Below, piece after piece: positions 8,747 through 17,091 of a DNA stretch of 64,000 nt. This DNA is from Alteribacillus persepolensis (GTDB taxonomy: Bacteria > Bacillota > Bacilli > Bacillales > Marinococcaceae): assembly GCF_900099605.1 (NCBI RefSeq), contig NZ_FNDK01000003.1, forward strand, positions 1 to 64,000, in the 5' to 3' direction. Position 1 is the stretch's first letter, and the number at the start of each line of letters is the position of its first letter. The translations under genes were made by a program, and so were the position numbers. The notes under the pieces are model-generated. The model was not told where the DNA came from. It saw only the letters and a program-made list of their open reading frames with translations, and did not search any database.

Positions 8747-9238
8747 ATGAAGAACATAATCATAGGCAGTAGTGTGTGTGTAGTGCTGCTGTTTGCAGGG
8801 GGGTATGTGTATTTTGTGATGAATCCGCCGCTGCAAGCGTCACCGGCCTCATCTGCAAATGATGGTCACATTCAGTTGCTTACTGTCGGAAATACAAGCC
8901 CGATTGGAACTATTGAGATAGAAGGTGTTTTCGTCAACGGTGGTCATGCTCCAGACACAGCTCAGATTCAAGTCAGTGATCATGCGAAAGGGTTTCTTGT
9001 TTCAGATGAGGTAAAAGAGGAAGCAGGAAGGGAGTATACATTTGAAGATGTATCCAATGTCACTCTTCAGGCAGATACCGACCCAGTCAAGCAGCTTGAA
9101 CAAGTCAACCAAGGGGAAGAAGAGGAAGATATCACCATCTATGCACTCAGCATAGGACATGAAGAACCGCTTGATCGTGTTACGATTTTTTATCGTCATT
9201 TTGGCATTCCGCATGAAATCGGTGTTCCTCTTCCGTAA
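8747..9238 (+). CDS. membrane-anchored hypothetical protein
   Basis: The 163-residue protein is not recognised. The ATG at 8747 is set by GGAGGGG four bases upstream. An N-terminal hydrophobic helix (about residues 4-24, IIIGSSVCVVLLFAGGYVYF) would anchor it in the membrane, with the remainder outside. The remainder is beta-rich and acidic (GEEEEDITIY), with a segment resembling a small Ig-like fold (GTIEIEGVFVNGG). A strong terminator follows, so it is probably a single-gene unit. The neighbours give no functional clue. Confidence 0.65.
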   Translation: MKNIIIGSSVCVVLLFAGGYVYFVMNPPLQASPASSANDGHIQLLTVGNTSPIGTIEIEGVFVNGGHAPDTAQIQVSDHAKGFLVSDEVKEEAGREYTFEDVSNVTLQADTDPVKQLEQVNQGEEEEDITIYALSIGHEEPLDRVTIFYRHFGIPHEIGVPLP

Positions 9239-9302
9239 TGGGGGGCGTCATGGAGCGGTGTACTGTTGGATGAGATTTATTTCATGGAACGATAACGTGA
9301 AC

Positions 9303-9340
9303 AAAGGACCTGCTTGGCAGATAGAAGCAGGTCCTTTTTG
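9303..9340 (+). terminator. intrinsic terminator
   Basis: AAAGGACCTGCTT (9303-9315) pairs with AAGCAGGTCCTTT, followed by T's. It lies between convergent genes and may serve both. Confidence 0.88.
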
Positions 9341-9371
9341 TCCGTTCTGACATGGTGAGGTGAAGCGCTGT

Positions 9372-10982
9372 TTAATCAAAAGCGGGATTTGTATATACGA
9401 TTTTTCCATTAGAGATTGTCATTACTGTTTTCGTGTCGCTGATCTTATCAGCCGGAACGTCAAATAGATTTTTCTCTAAAATGACGAAATCCGCTCTTTT
9501 TCCAACTTCAATGGAGCCTGTTTCATCTTCTATAAACAATGCTTCTGCTCCGTTTATCGTGTAGCTTTGCAGCATGTCTTCCAACGATGCTTGTTCGTCT
9601 GCATCAGGTCTTGTCATCCCGCCTTCTACACCGACGAGCGGCCAAAAGTCGGATACGGGGTAGTCACTAGAGGAAGCAACAGGAATATCCATACCAATAT
9701 AGCTTTGCATGATGTCTGTTCCCCATCTAGAACCTGGTTGCGGAACTGCCGTGATGTTCAAGTCCTGAAATCGCTGCAGCTGATCTTCGCTGAGATACGG
9801 GATATGCGTGAGTGCGTGTCTCGCGTCTCTTGTTCCGTTTTGTTCGGCCGCGTATGCAAAAGCATCCAGTGCAGCGTCAATTCCGTCACCAAAGGCATGG
9901 ACATATACACGAAAATCTTCTTTATCTAAAGCAGCCACGGTTTCTTCGAGCATATCTTGTTCCCAGACAAGTGTGCCATCTCCGTCTCCAAATATTTTAA
10001 TCGAATCGATCGTAAACATGTCTCCGTCATATGTGTCACGCATCTCGTTGAACGTTTCAACTTGTTCGACTCCTTTCGTTTCGTCGGCCCACAGTCCAAT
10101 GTCATACTGTACTGTCAGCTTGTCTGCATCATCAAGTTCTTGCAGTGCTTGAAGGTAGGGCTCTGTTGGATAATGAACCGGCACAAATACCGAAGTCACG
10201 CCTCGTTCTGCAGCCATCTCTTGAAAAGCAGTAATCGCTTCTTTATATTCTTCGAGCGTAAAATCGGGTTGAGGAAGAGCGTTAATAATTAAGTTTTGGG
10301 CGGAGAATTCATGTAACACGCCTGTTGGTTCACCGCTTTCCGTCCGTTCAATGATTCCTCCCTGTGGGTCTGGAGTGTCTTTATCGACTTCGGCTATTTC
10401 CAAGGCTTTGGAGTTGACCCATAAGTCGTGGTGACCGTTGGAAATAGCAACGACAGGTAAATCCTCCACATATTGATCAATTAATTCCTTCGGGAGAACC
10501 CCTTGCTTGTCGGCTTCCTCTTTGACCATCGTTTCATTCCAGCCGACAGCCCGCAGCTGCTCGATGTCGGGATGTTGTTCTACATAGTCCTGCATAGCTT
10601 GTCCATATTCTTCTATTGTGGAGTATGGGGTAAGGTTTAGCCAGTACAGTTCTTCTGCTTTCAGATAGGCGTGATTATGACTGTCAATAAAGCCGGGCAG
10701 GACCATTTTTCCTTGCAAATCTACTATTTTGGTATCAGGTCCTTTCAGAGACATGACACTGTTGTTATTCCCGACATAAACGATTTCCCCGTTCCTTACC
10801 GCTACTGTTTTTGCAGGCTGGTTTTTGTCCGTTCCCGTGTACACTGCACCATTTTTCAAAATCATGTCTACGGTGTCGTTTCCATTGGGCGTTAAAACAT
10901 TTTTGGCAGAAGCCGCCCCTGTAAATGCAGCACTTAGCAAAACGAAAAGGAAGACAGTTATTACAGATTTTTTAATAACCAA
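9372..10982 (-). CDS. secreted amidohydrolase (YtcJ-like, amidohydrolase 3 family)
   Basis: The 536-residue protein has a signal peptide (SVITVFLFVLLSAAFTG, cleavage near ASA-KN). The mature part shows the metal-dependent amidohydrolase pattern. The HxH motif is in LPGFIDSHNHAYLK at about residues 95-108. A probable bridging Lys is in IDSIKIFGDGDGT (about 325). Further His are in RVYVHAFGDGIDA (about 357) and ARHALTHIPYLS (about 385). The catalytic Asp is in ASSSDYPVSDFWP (about 437). The C-terminal GKRADFVILEKNLFDVP is typical of the YtcJ group. These enzymes hydrolyse amide-like C-N bonds; the substrate is unknown. Export outside the membrane is less usual for the family. The start is TTG with AAAGG nine bases upstream. 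It is divergent from the secreted esterase gene. Confidence 0.87.
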   Translation of the reverse strand: MVIKKSVITVFLFVLLSAAFTGAASAKNVLTPNGNDTVDMILKNGAVYTGTDKNQPAKTVAVRNGEIVYVGNNNSVMSLKGPDTKIVDLQGKMVLPGFIDSHNHAYLKAEELYWLNLTPYSTIEEYGQAMQDYVEQHPDIEQLRAVGWNETMVKEEADKQGVLPKELIDQYVEDLPVVAISNGHHDLWVNSKALEIAEVDKDTPDPQGGIIERTESGEPTGVLHEFSAQNLIINALPQPDFTLEEYKEAITAFQEMAAERGVTSVFVPVHYPTEPYLQALQELDDADKLTVQYDIGLWADETKGVEQVETFNEMRDTYDGDMFTIDSIKIFGDGDGTLVWEQDMLEETVAALDKEDFRVYVHAFGDGIDAALDAFAYAAEQNGTRDARHALTHIPYLSEDQLQRFQDLNITAVPQPGSRWGTDIMQSYIGMDIPVASSSDYPVSDFWPLVGVEGGMTRPDADEQASLEDMLQSYTINGAEALFIEDETGSIEVGKRADFVILEKNLFDVPADKISDTKTVMTISNGKIVYTNPAFD

Positions 10983-11413
10983 ATGAACACAACCTTTCTA
11001 TTGATAATTTGACGATATGTTAAAAAACATAATGAGAGAAACCTCAGATTCCCCCCCTTTCTGTGAAGTAAACTTGTAAAAGCATTGGTGTATTAATATA
11101 TGTAAAATTAATATTATTACAACAATTCAGAAAATAAAAGAGTTTTTATTGTATTTTTAAAACGAAGAGCAATTTTTCGTGATTAAGATGGTGGAATTTT
11201 GTGCGTGTTTGTGGAAGGAACTGGCGGGTTCTCATCATCGTTTGTAGGTCTATGAGCAATATGACGTGAGAGATGACCATAAAGAAAATATATTTCTTTT
11301 ATCCTTCCTCTATCATGCAGGAATAAGCCGTAACTTTTTCCTCTATGACAAACGTATAAAATTTTTGTAATATTCGTTATATTTTACATGAACATCTAAA
11401 GGAGGGGTAAAAA
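10983..11413. other. AT-rich divergent promoter region
   Basis: The region between the amidohydrolase and esterase starts is strongly AT-rich. Several weak -10-like boxes are present on both strands (for example TATAAA near 11356 and TATATT near 11378), but none pairs with a good -35 at normal spacing. The AGGAGGGG ribosome binding site of the next gene is at its right end. No gene is seen. Confidence 0.45.
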
Positions 11414-12379
11414 GTGAAATCGAAATGTATTGCTGCTTTTCTTATCATCTGTTTGCTTATTCCCATTGCTGCACAAGCAAGCCCGAAGTCTCAGCCGCTG
11501 GAGGTGCCTATTAAAAAACCATATGTGGATCTTATTTCTGATGTTGTCTATGCACAGCCGGATACATATGGCTATTCGAATTATCCATTAGAAATGGATG
11601 TGCTCGTGCCAGATACAGAGGAGACCTTGCCGGCTGTGCTGTTTATTCCTGGCGGAGGATTCATGTCAGCTAATAATGATAAAAGCATCCAGCAGCGTAT
11701 GGAGATAGCAGAAGCAGGGTATGTAGTAGCGAGCATGGAATATCGCGTCACACCGCAAAGCTCTTTTCCAGAACCGCTTCACGATGTGAAGTCGGCGATT
11801 CGCTTTTTACGGGCGAATGCGGAGAAATTTCATATTGATCCTGAACAAGTTGCGGTGATGGGAAGTTCAGCGGGCGGATACCTCTCATCTTTTGCAGGCG
11901 TGACAAATGGAGACTCATCTTTTGACACCGGCATGTATACAGAAGAAAGCAGTGATGTACAGGCTGTCATTAACTTGTATGGACTATCTGATTTGACGAA
12001 AGTAGGAGAAGGAAAGCCAGAAGATCTAGCTGCTCTGCATGATTCACCATCTGCTCCGGAAGCGATGTGGGTGAACGGCCCATCTGTTTTTGGGCCGGGA
12101 GGTTCGATTCATGACAACCTCGAAGCAGCTGATAAGGCAAATCCGATTTCGTACGTATCCGAAGACGATCCGCCATTTTTGCTCATGCATGGCGATAAAG
12201 ATAATCTCGTATTGGCCAGCCAAACGGAAATCCTGCATGAAGCGCTAGCAGAAGCGGAAGTAGACACGACACGGTATGTTGTAAAAGGAGCTGGACATGG
12301 AGGAATAGAGTGGGTGCAGCCAAAAGTAACGAAGATGTTGATTGACTTTTTGGATGACACATTAAAAGAGAAAAAATGA
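11414..12379 (+). CDS. secreted alpha/beta-hydrolase (acetyl-esterase/BD-FAE-like)
   Basis: The 321-residue protein starts with GTG behind AGGAGGGG. A signal peptide ends near AAQAS at about residue 22. The alpha/beta-hydrolase core has the oxyanion motif FIPGGGFMSAN (about 77-87), the nucleophile elbow VMGSSAGGY (Ser about 155), a catalytic Asp candidate in LLMHGDKDNLV (about 263) and His in VKGAGHGGIEW (about 297). This order is that of small esterases acting on acetyl or feruloyl groups of polysaccharides and related esters. It would act outside the cell. The gene is monocistronic, with a terminator 30 bases downstream. Confidence 0.87.
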   Translation: MKSKCIAAFLIICLLIPIAAQASPKSQPLEVPIKKPYVDLISDVVYAQPDTYGYSNYPLEMDVLVPDTEETLPAVLFIPGGGFMSANNDKSIQQRMEIAEAGYVVASMEYRVTPQSSFPEPLHDVKSAIRFLRANAEKFHIDPEQVAVMGSSAGGYLSSFAGVTNGDSSFDTGMYTEESSDVQAVINLYGLSDLTKVGEGKPEDLAALHDSPSAPEAMWVNGPSVFGPGGSIHDNLEAADKANPISYVSEDDPPFLLMHGDKDNLVLASQTEILHEALAEAEVDTTRYVVKGAGHGGIEWVQPKVTKMLIDFLDDTLKEKK

Positions 12380-12408
12380 TGCGTGTTTGCACGCGGTGAG
12401 CAGTAGAA

Positions 12409-12435
12409 AAAGGCGCCTTGAAGCGCCTTTTTTTG
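12409..12435 (+). terminator. intrinsic terminator
   Basis: AAGGCGC..TGAA..GCGCCTT followed by seven T's. Confidence 0.88.
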
Positions 12436-12538
12436 TGTGCGGAATGATGCTATAATAAAAAATACGAACATATGTTCTATTATTGGTTGATAATGAGGTG
12501 CTTTTTTTCACTCTTATTATGTAAGGAGGGTGTTTGCA

Positions 12539-13138
12539 ATGAACAAAAAAATAGAGGCATTCGAAACCTTTGTGACAAAGCATCAATCAGCTTTTAAGGA
12601 ACCTGTCCTGCGTCAATTCATGGAGCAGAAGGAGAATAGAGAACGGTTAATAGACTGCGTTCATGCTCCTGCGGAAAATAAAGCACGGAACATCGATGAA
12701 ACGTTTAAACAGTTTTTTATTAAGAAAAAAACCTATCGATATATGAAGACGCTTATCAAGACATGCGCTGTTGATTTTGACAAAAGAAGAACGCAGCACC
12801 AACAGCGTTTTCCACTTATTGCCGATCAGCCTCTATATGAAGAAGAGACAGGAACTGATATTTCCATGATAGACATGCTTCAATCCTATGAACCGGATTA
12901 TGTGGAGGAGATATTGGATAAAGAGAGCGATATCGAAGAGCATATTCAATCGAGCCAAGTAGTGAAAGCTGTGAAAAACTTATCAAACAAGCAGAAAGAT
13001 ATTTTAGCTCTTCTATATATTTATCGTTATACCAATAGAGAAGCAGCTCGTATCTTTGGTGAATCGCCTCAAAATATATCAAAGCAGCACTTGCAAGCCT
13101 TAGCGAAAATACGAAAAAGATTGGCATTGCGTGACTAG
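12539..13138 (+). CDS. sigma-70 family protein, SigO (YvrI)-like
   Basis: The start is the ATG at 12539, eight bases after AAGGAGGG; the GTG nine bases earlier lies inside the ribosome binding site. The 199-residue protein has a C-terminal region 4 helix-turn-helix (about 145-195: VKNLSNKQKDILALLYIYR, NREAARIFGESPQNISKQH). The N-terminal half is divergent, rich in basic and aromatic residues, and lacks a normal region 2. In B. subtilis SigO supplies region 4 and the small RsoA supplies the region 2 function. The next gene encodes such a small protein, so I read this as the SigO-like half of a split sigma factor. Targets cannot be read from the window. Confidence 0.72.
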   Translation: MNKKIEAFETFVTKHQSAFKEPVLRQFMEQKENRERLIDCVHAPAENKARNIDETFKQFFIKKKTYRYMKTLIKTCAVDFDKRRTQHQQRFPLIADQPLYEEETGTDISMIDMLQSYEPDYVEEILDKESDIEEHIQSSQVVKAVKNLSNKQKDILALLYIYRYTNREAARIFGESPQNISKQHLQALAKIRKRLALRD

Positions 13139-13171
13139 CTGCAGCCTCGATGAAAAGGGGGATGGAAACAT

Positions 13172-13393
13172 ATGAACCAGCGCCTGACAACAAATGTTCC
13201 AGAGGATGTAATGGAGCTGTTAAGAGAGTTAGAGCCTAGTATCAGCTATTCGTTAAGAGAGACGAAGAAACAAGATAGAGAAGACTTAAAACAGGAAATG
13301 ATCGTGAAGATGTTAGAAAAGCGGGAGCAGATAGGGTACAGCGATGCTCCGGGTTTTTGGGAGTTTATCAAAAGAAAAACAGACAGCTGTTAG
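13172..13393 (+). CDS. small sigma region 2-like protein (RsoA-like partner)
   Basis: The 73-residue protein lies 33 bases after the SigO-like gene behind AAGGGGG. The segment from about residue 30 (EDLKQEMIVKMLEKREQ, then FWEFIKRK) resembles the start of sigma region 2, where a helix of the form DLxQExxxKxLE occurs. Size and position match RsoA, the co-sigma partner of SigO in B. subtilis. It is unlikely to act alone. The C-terminus (KTDSC) ends without the DNA-melting part of region 2, as expected for a core-binding partner only. Confidence 0.62.
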   Translation: MNQRLTTNVPEDVMELLRELEPSISYSLRETKKQDREDLKQEMIVKMLEKREQIGYSDAPGFWEFIKRKTDSC

Positions 13394-13471
13394 CGGGTAT
13401 CGAAAAGGCAGGTATTTTTCCGTGCGTCGTGTCTATCTCACGGTGCGGTTGGATAAAGGAGAGGGATAGTT

Positions 13472-13585
13472 TTGATAATAACAGATCTGCCGGTTTGGAG
13501 TGAGTGGCTGAGTGATGTGCGATTTCCTATTGTTATCACGCTGGTAATTCGTTTAACATGTCATAAGAATTTCCCTCCTCGTTAA
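13472..13585 (+). CDS. YvrJ-like small membrane protein
   Basis: This short frame of 37 codons starts with TTG, seven or so bases after AAAGGAGAGGG. It encodes LPVWSEWLSDVRFPIVITL followed by VIRL and a basic tail. The VRFPIVITLVIR segment resembles the G/R-F-P-I-x-x-T-L-x-x-x-x-R pattern of the YvrJ family. In B. subtilis yvrJ lies by the sigO-rsoA locus. It is somewhat short for the family because the usual charged C-terminal helix is missing. Gene order here is SigO-like, RsoA-like, YvrJ-like. Confidence 0.5.
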   Translation: MIITDLPVWSEWLSDVRFPIVITLVIRLTCHKNFPPR

Positions 13586-13837
13586 ATAAAGAGAAGTCTG
13601 CGTTTTTGCAAATAATAAAGGTTTATCAGTATGAATGAGCGAATGTATTGAACATAGGAATGGAAAAAGGGACATAGACACTTTTTCACGTCTGTATGTT
13701 ATTGTCTGAAAAGTGTTGAGAAGAAGCCCTCAGCACATCGTACAGCAATAGAAAGAGATGGTGTAACGAACAGCCTCTGTTCTCGTCTTAACAAATGGCA
13801 AAATATAAGCATGTGCAAGAGACAGGAGGAAAAAGTA

Positions 13838-14311
13838 ATGCATTGGTTTGTCATTCAACTCGCGGTTGTCTTCGCGTTGTTTTTCGTTTCAACCGTTGCA
13901 GCGTGGTATGAAGGAAGCGCTGTGCTGTATGATCCGTGGGAGTGGAAGTACTCAACGCCATTTTCTCACGTTGTTTATGGGAATGTGGAACAAGCGTCGC
14001 AGATTACCTGGCTGGACCATTTTGTGTATGCTGCCAAGTTTCAACCGCTCTTCCCTGTGTTAATGACCGTAAGTGCACTATATGTGCTGTTTCTGATCGG
14101 CTGCCGCCTGTTAAAAACACACCGGATACGTGCTGCGTATTATTTTACAGCGCTTGGGCTGCTTTCCTTTATCATTAGTTTCATGCTGCTTGATGCTCTA
14201 ACGATTGGAGGCAGCATTTTCTTTTACGTACTGCTGGCAAGCGGCGGCATGTGTTTTTTGTTTTTGTATGAATTATTCATCAGGCGAGAAGGCGGATCGA
14301 TGTTGACGTAA
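13838..14311 (+). CDS. membrane protein, probable DUF4306 (YjdJ-like) family
   Basis: The ATG at 13838 follows CAGGAGG by eight bases, so the upstream nine codons are excluded. The 157-residue protein has four hydrophobic helices, at about residues 5-24, 68-88, 95-118 and 124-145. A conserved-looking external loop after helix 1 has WYEGSAVLYDPWEWKYSTPF. That loop and the helix number resemble the DUF4306 group found in bacilli; this is from memory of the family and not certain. Function is unknown. No terminator or partner gene is evident. Confidence 0.6.
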   Translation: MHWFVIQLAVVFALFFVSTVAAWYEGSAVLYDPWEWKYSTPFSHVVYGNVEQASQITWLDHFVYAAKFQPLFPVLMTVSALYVLFLIGCRLLKTHRIRAAYYFTALGLLSFIISFMLLDALTIGGSIFFYVLLASGGMCFLFLYELFIRREGGSMLT

Positions 14312-14430
14312 ATATGGAATTAGGTGTGAGAGAAGAACAGAAGCAAAGTACAAGCAGGGAAGGACACGCCGTTTTCACGTGGAAAGCTGGCTCGAACTTC
14401 CTCCTGCGGCTTTGCTTTTTGTTTTGTATT

Positions 14431-14482
14431 TGTCAATATTTATTATTTGAATATTGACAATATTTATCCTTGGCGTTATACT
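14431..14482 (+). promoter_or_regulatory. near-consensus sigma-A promoter with overlapping operator
   Basis: TTGACA (14454-14459) and TATACT (14477-14482) are spaced by 17 bases. The -35 lies in two overlapping symmetries: TGTCAATATT (14431-14440) is exactly inverted at 14450-14459, and AATATTG-A-CAATATT (14450-14464) is itself a perfect palindrome. Such near-ideal promoter boxes overlaid with an operator suggest repression until an inducer is present. The repressor gene is not adjacent. Confidence 0.85.
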
Positions 14483-14522
14483 GATTTTACAACTTAATCA
14501 CAAAACGTGTTAAAGTCTGTTT

Positions 14523-14536
14523 TGAAAACGTTTACT
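14523..14536 (+). promoter_or_regulatory. candidate cre (CcpA) site
   Basis: TGAAAACGTTTACT matches 13 of 14 positions of the cre consensus TGWAANCGNTNWCA. It lies about 40 bases downstream of the promoter -10, a position used for CcpA roadblock repression of catabolic operons. Confidence 0.55.
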
Positions 14537-14622
14537 TATTGTGTGAAAAGATGATGTATCAATGGAACATAGGAGTATAATTACTTTTGCACAATATGTG
14601 TTTAATAAAAAGGAGGCAAATA

Positions 14623-15717
14623 ATGATAACGAAAGCTGCAGTTGTGACAGAAAAAGGTGGACCTTTTCATGTGAAAGAAATAACCATTGATGAACCAAAA
14701 GCCAATGAAGTATTAGTAAAAATGGTTGGTTCAGGAATCTGCCATACGGATTTGGTTGTAAGAGACCAGCACTTTCCGGTCGACCTGCCAGCTGTTTTAG
14801 GTCATGAAGGTTCCGGAATTGTAGAGAAAGTAGGAGAAGGTGTCACGAACGTAACACCTGGCGACCATGTCGTATTAACGTACAGCTCATGCGGGGAATG
14901 TGAGAGCTGCTGGGATGGAAAGCCCTATGCTTGTGAGCATTTTTTCGAATTGAATTTTGGCGGGAATATGCTTGATGGTACGAAGCGCTTGAATGATCAA
15001 GAACGGGAACTATCCCATCTGTTTGGTCAGTCCAGCTTTTCGTACTATGCAGTGGCAAATGCGAACAATATGGTGAAAGTGCCAAAAGACGTACCACTTG
15101 AAATGCTTGGTCCATTGGGATGCGGCATTCAAACAGGATGCGGGGCGGTATTGAATAAACTAAAGCCAGAACCGGGTTCAGCACTTGCAGTATTTGGATG
15201 TGGTTCTGTTGGTTTAAGTGCCATTATGGCCGCAAAAATAGCAGGGTGCACCCCGATTATTGCGGTGGATATTCATGAAGACCGTCTGCAGTTAGCAAAA
15301 GAGTTAGGAGCTACACATACCATTCAATCCAACGAACAAGATCCTATCGAAAAGATTATGGAATGGACGAAAAAAGGTGTGCTGTATTCACTGGAAACGA
15401 GCGGAGTTCCCCATGTGTTAAGACAATCCGTTGACTGTCTGGCAGTATCAGGCACAGCTGCGATTATCGGAGCTCCTCCTATTGGAACAGAAGTGAGTTT
15501 GGATGTGAAAACACTGCGTTCGGAGCGGAATATTACCGGTGTCGTGGAAGGGAGCGGAATCCCGCAAGTATTTATTCCAAAGCTCATTGATTTATACAAA
15601 CAAGGAATGCTTCCGTTTGATAAATTGCTTTCGTACTATTCGTTAGAAGATATTAATCAAGCATGTGAAGACGCAGAAAACGGCAAGAGTATTAAACCAG
15701 TTATTGTCTTTTCGTAA
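14623..15717 (+). CDS. zinc-dependent alcohol dehydrogenase (aryl/benzyl-alcohol type)
   Basis: The ATG at 14623 follows AAGGAGG by five bases; the frame upstream is not used. The 364-residue medium-chain dehydrogenase has the catalytic zinc ligands in GSGICHTDL (Cys about 39) and LGHEGSG (His-Glu about 60). The structural zinc cysteines are in SSCGECESCWDGKPYACEH (about 88-105). The Rossmann motif is in AVFGCGSVGLSA (about 190), with an acidic NAD-binding position in AVDIHEDR. The AREB/XylB group of benzyl- and aryl-alcohol dehydrogenases shares these features. It would oxidise an alcohol to the aldehyde used by the downstream aldehyde dehydrogenase. It is the first gene of a five-gene operon. 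Confidence 0.9.
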   Translation: MITKAAVVTEKGGPFHVKEITIDEPKANEVLVKMVGSGICHTDLVVRDQHFPVDLPAVLGHEGSGIVEKVGEGVTNVTPGDHVVLTYSSCGECESCWDGKPYACEHFFELNFGGNMLDGTKRLNDQERELSHLFGQSSFSYYAVANANNMVKVPKDVPLEMLGPLGCGIQTGCGAVLNKLKPEPGSALAVFGCGSVGLSAIMAAKIAGCTPIIAVDIHEDRLQLAKELGATHTIQSNEQDPIEKIMEWTKKGVLYSLETSGVPHVLRQSVDCLAVSGTAAIIGAPPIGTEVSLDVKTLRSERNITGVVEGSGIPQVFIPKLIDLYKQGMLPFDKLLSYYSLEDINQACEDAENGKSIKPVIVFS

Positions 15718-15755
15718 GCTTGAAGAGGCTGAAATACGACAACGGAGGTGCTCGC

Positions 15756-17072
15756 TTGTTTAAAAAAAACTATCGTTGGTTTATTATCGGATTTTTGACT
15801 ATTTTGATGATTATAAATTTCATGGATCGTATCGTCATTTCTATCGCAACCGAACCAATTATGGAAGAGTTCGGGTTTACCGCCTCCCAGTGGGGATGGG
15901 TGTTGAGCGCGTTTTTCTGGGGGCTCGTCCCATTTTCCTTTATTGCCGGCCTGGCTGCTGATAAAGTAGGACCAAAGAAAGTGTATACGTGGGGCGTTGC
16001 GGTCTGGTCCTTTTTTACAATAGCTACCGCAGGCGCATGGAACTTGGTTACGTTTTTTATTGCTCGTGTCTTCTTTGGTGCAGGAGAAGGGCCGACGATG
16101 TCGAATGGTGTAAGAGTTATTTCAAATTGGACGAGCCCGAAAGAATACTCCTCCGCATACGGCCTGGCGTTTTCCGGCGTTTATTTAGGGCCTGCGATTG
16201 GAGCTCCTATCATTGGCTGGATGGTGGCGACGTTTGGCTGGCGGTCTCCCTTTTACGTATTAGGGGTACTTGGCTTTCTTTGGATTATCGGCTGGAAAGC
16301 ATGGTTTACGAATAAACCGGAAGAAAGCAGCATCATGCAGGAAGAAGAAAAGCGCTGGCTGATGAATGAACAAGACAAAGCTAATATCACACAAGAGAAA
16401 GAAAAGAAAAAGTCAATGAAAGAGTTGTTAAGTATTCCAAAAGGCGTACGCGCCACAATTTTTTCAAACTGGTGGGCTGCTTTTTGTTTTGGTTATGCTC
16501 TTTATTTCTTAATGACGTGGCTGCCTGGCTATTTAAATATGGAGCGCGGCTTTAATTTAGAATCGATGGGATTTGCGATGGCCTTTCCATATCTAGGCGC
16601 TGCCATTGGAATCATGGGCGGAGGAAGAATAGCTGATTATCTGCTCCGCCGCACAGGAAGCAGACGAATTGCCCGCGCTTACTGGTGTTCTGGTTCTCTG
16701 TTGCTGGCGATGATATCTCTGCTTCTCACTGTACAGGTGGAAGCTGCGCTGTTAGCTGTCGCTTGTCTTACTGTCGGCGGCGTTGCGATTGGAGCCGCAG
16801 GTGGCGTAGTAGGCCCGGTTGCAGCAGAAACACTGCCGGCACAAGCTGGTGTACAAGGCGGTTTTTTACAAGTCTTTCAAACGATGCCGGGAATATTTGC
16901 ACCTGTTATTACCGGCTACATTGTTGAAGCCACCCAAAGTTTTAGCAATGCTTTCTATTTAACATCGATTATCTTATTATCCGGGGTTATCACAACATTT
17001 CTTTTCTTAAGACCGCCAAATAACAACGATATAAATAATGACGAGGAACAACCGAAAGTGGCTGTTCACTAA
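15756..17072 (+). CDS. MFS transporter (anion:cation symporter-like)
   Basis: I favour the TTG at 15756 because GGAGGTG lies five bases upstream; the frame opens earlier at 15720. The 438-residue carrier has 12 predicted helices. The MFS signature between helices 2 and 3 is AGLAADKVGPKKVYTWG. The N-terminal MIINFMDRIVISIA motif is typical of the anion:cation symporter (ACS) group, which takes up hexuronates, phthalate, hydroxyphenylacetates and other organic acids. It sits between the alcohol and aldehyde dehydrogenase genes, so it probably imports the pathway substrate or a related acid. Confidence 0.88.
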   Translation: MFKKNYRWFIIGFLTILMIINFMDRIVISIATEPIMEEFGFTASQWGWVLSAFFWGLVPFSFIAGLAADKVGPKKVYTWGVAVWSFFTIATAGAWNLVTFFIARVFFGAGEGPTMSNGVRVISNWTSPKEYSSAYGLAFSGVYLGPAIGAPIIGWMVATFGWRSPFYVLGVLGFLWIIGWKAWFTNKPEESSIMQEEEKRWLMNEQDKANITQEKEKKKSMKELLSIPKGVRATIFSNWWAAFCFGYALYFLMTWLPGYLNMERGFNLESMGFAMAFPYLGAAIGIMGGGRIADYLLRRTGSRRIARAYWCSGSLLLAMISLLLTVQVEAALLAVACLTVGGVAIGAAGGVVGPVAAETLPAQAGVQGGFLQVFQTMPGIFAPVITGYIVEATQSFSNAFYLTSIILLSGVITTFLFLRPPNNNDINNDEEQPKVAVH

Positions 17073-17091
17073 TTTACAGCAGAAGGTGATA

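Noticed and set aside
8303-8836. Overlapping long open frames on both strands upstream of the hypothetical membrane protein
   Set aside because: No ribosome binding sites, biased low-complexity composition (many Thr, His, Pro and Arg), no family resemblance. They are mirror frames of the same intergenic sequence and one overlaps the real gene start.
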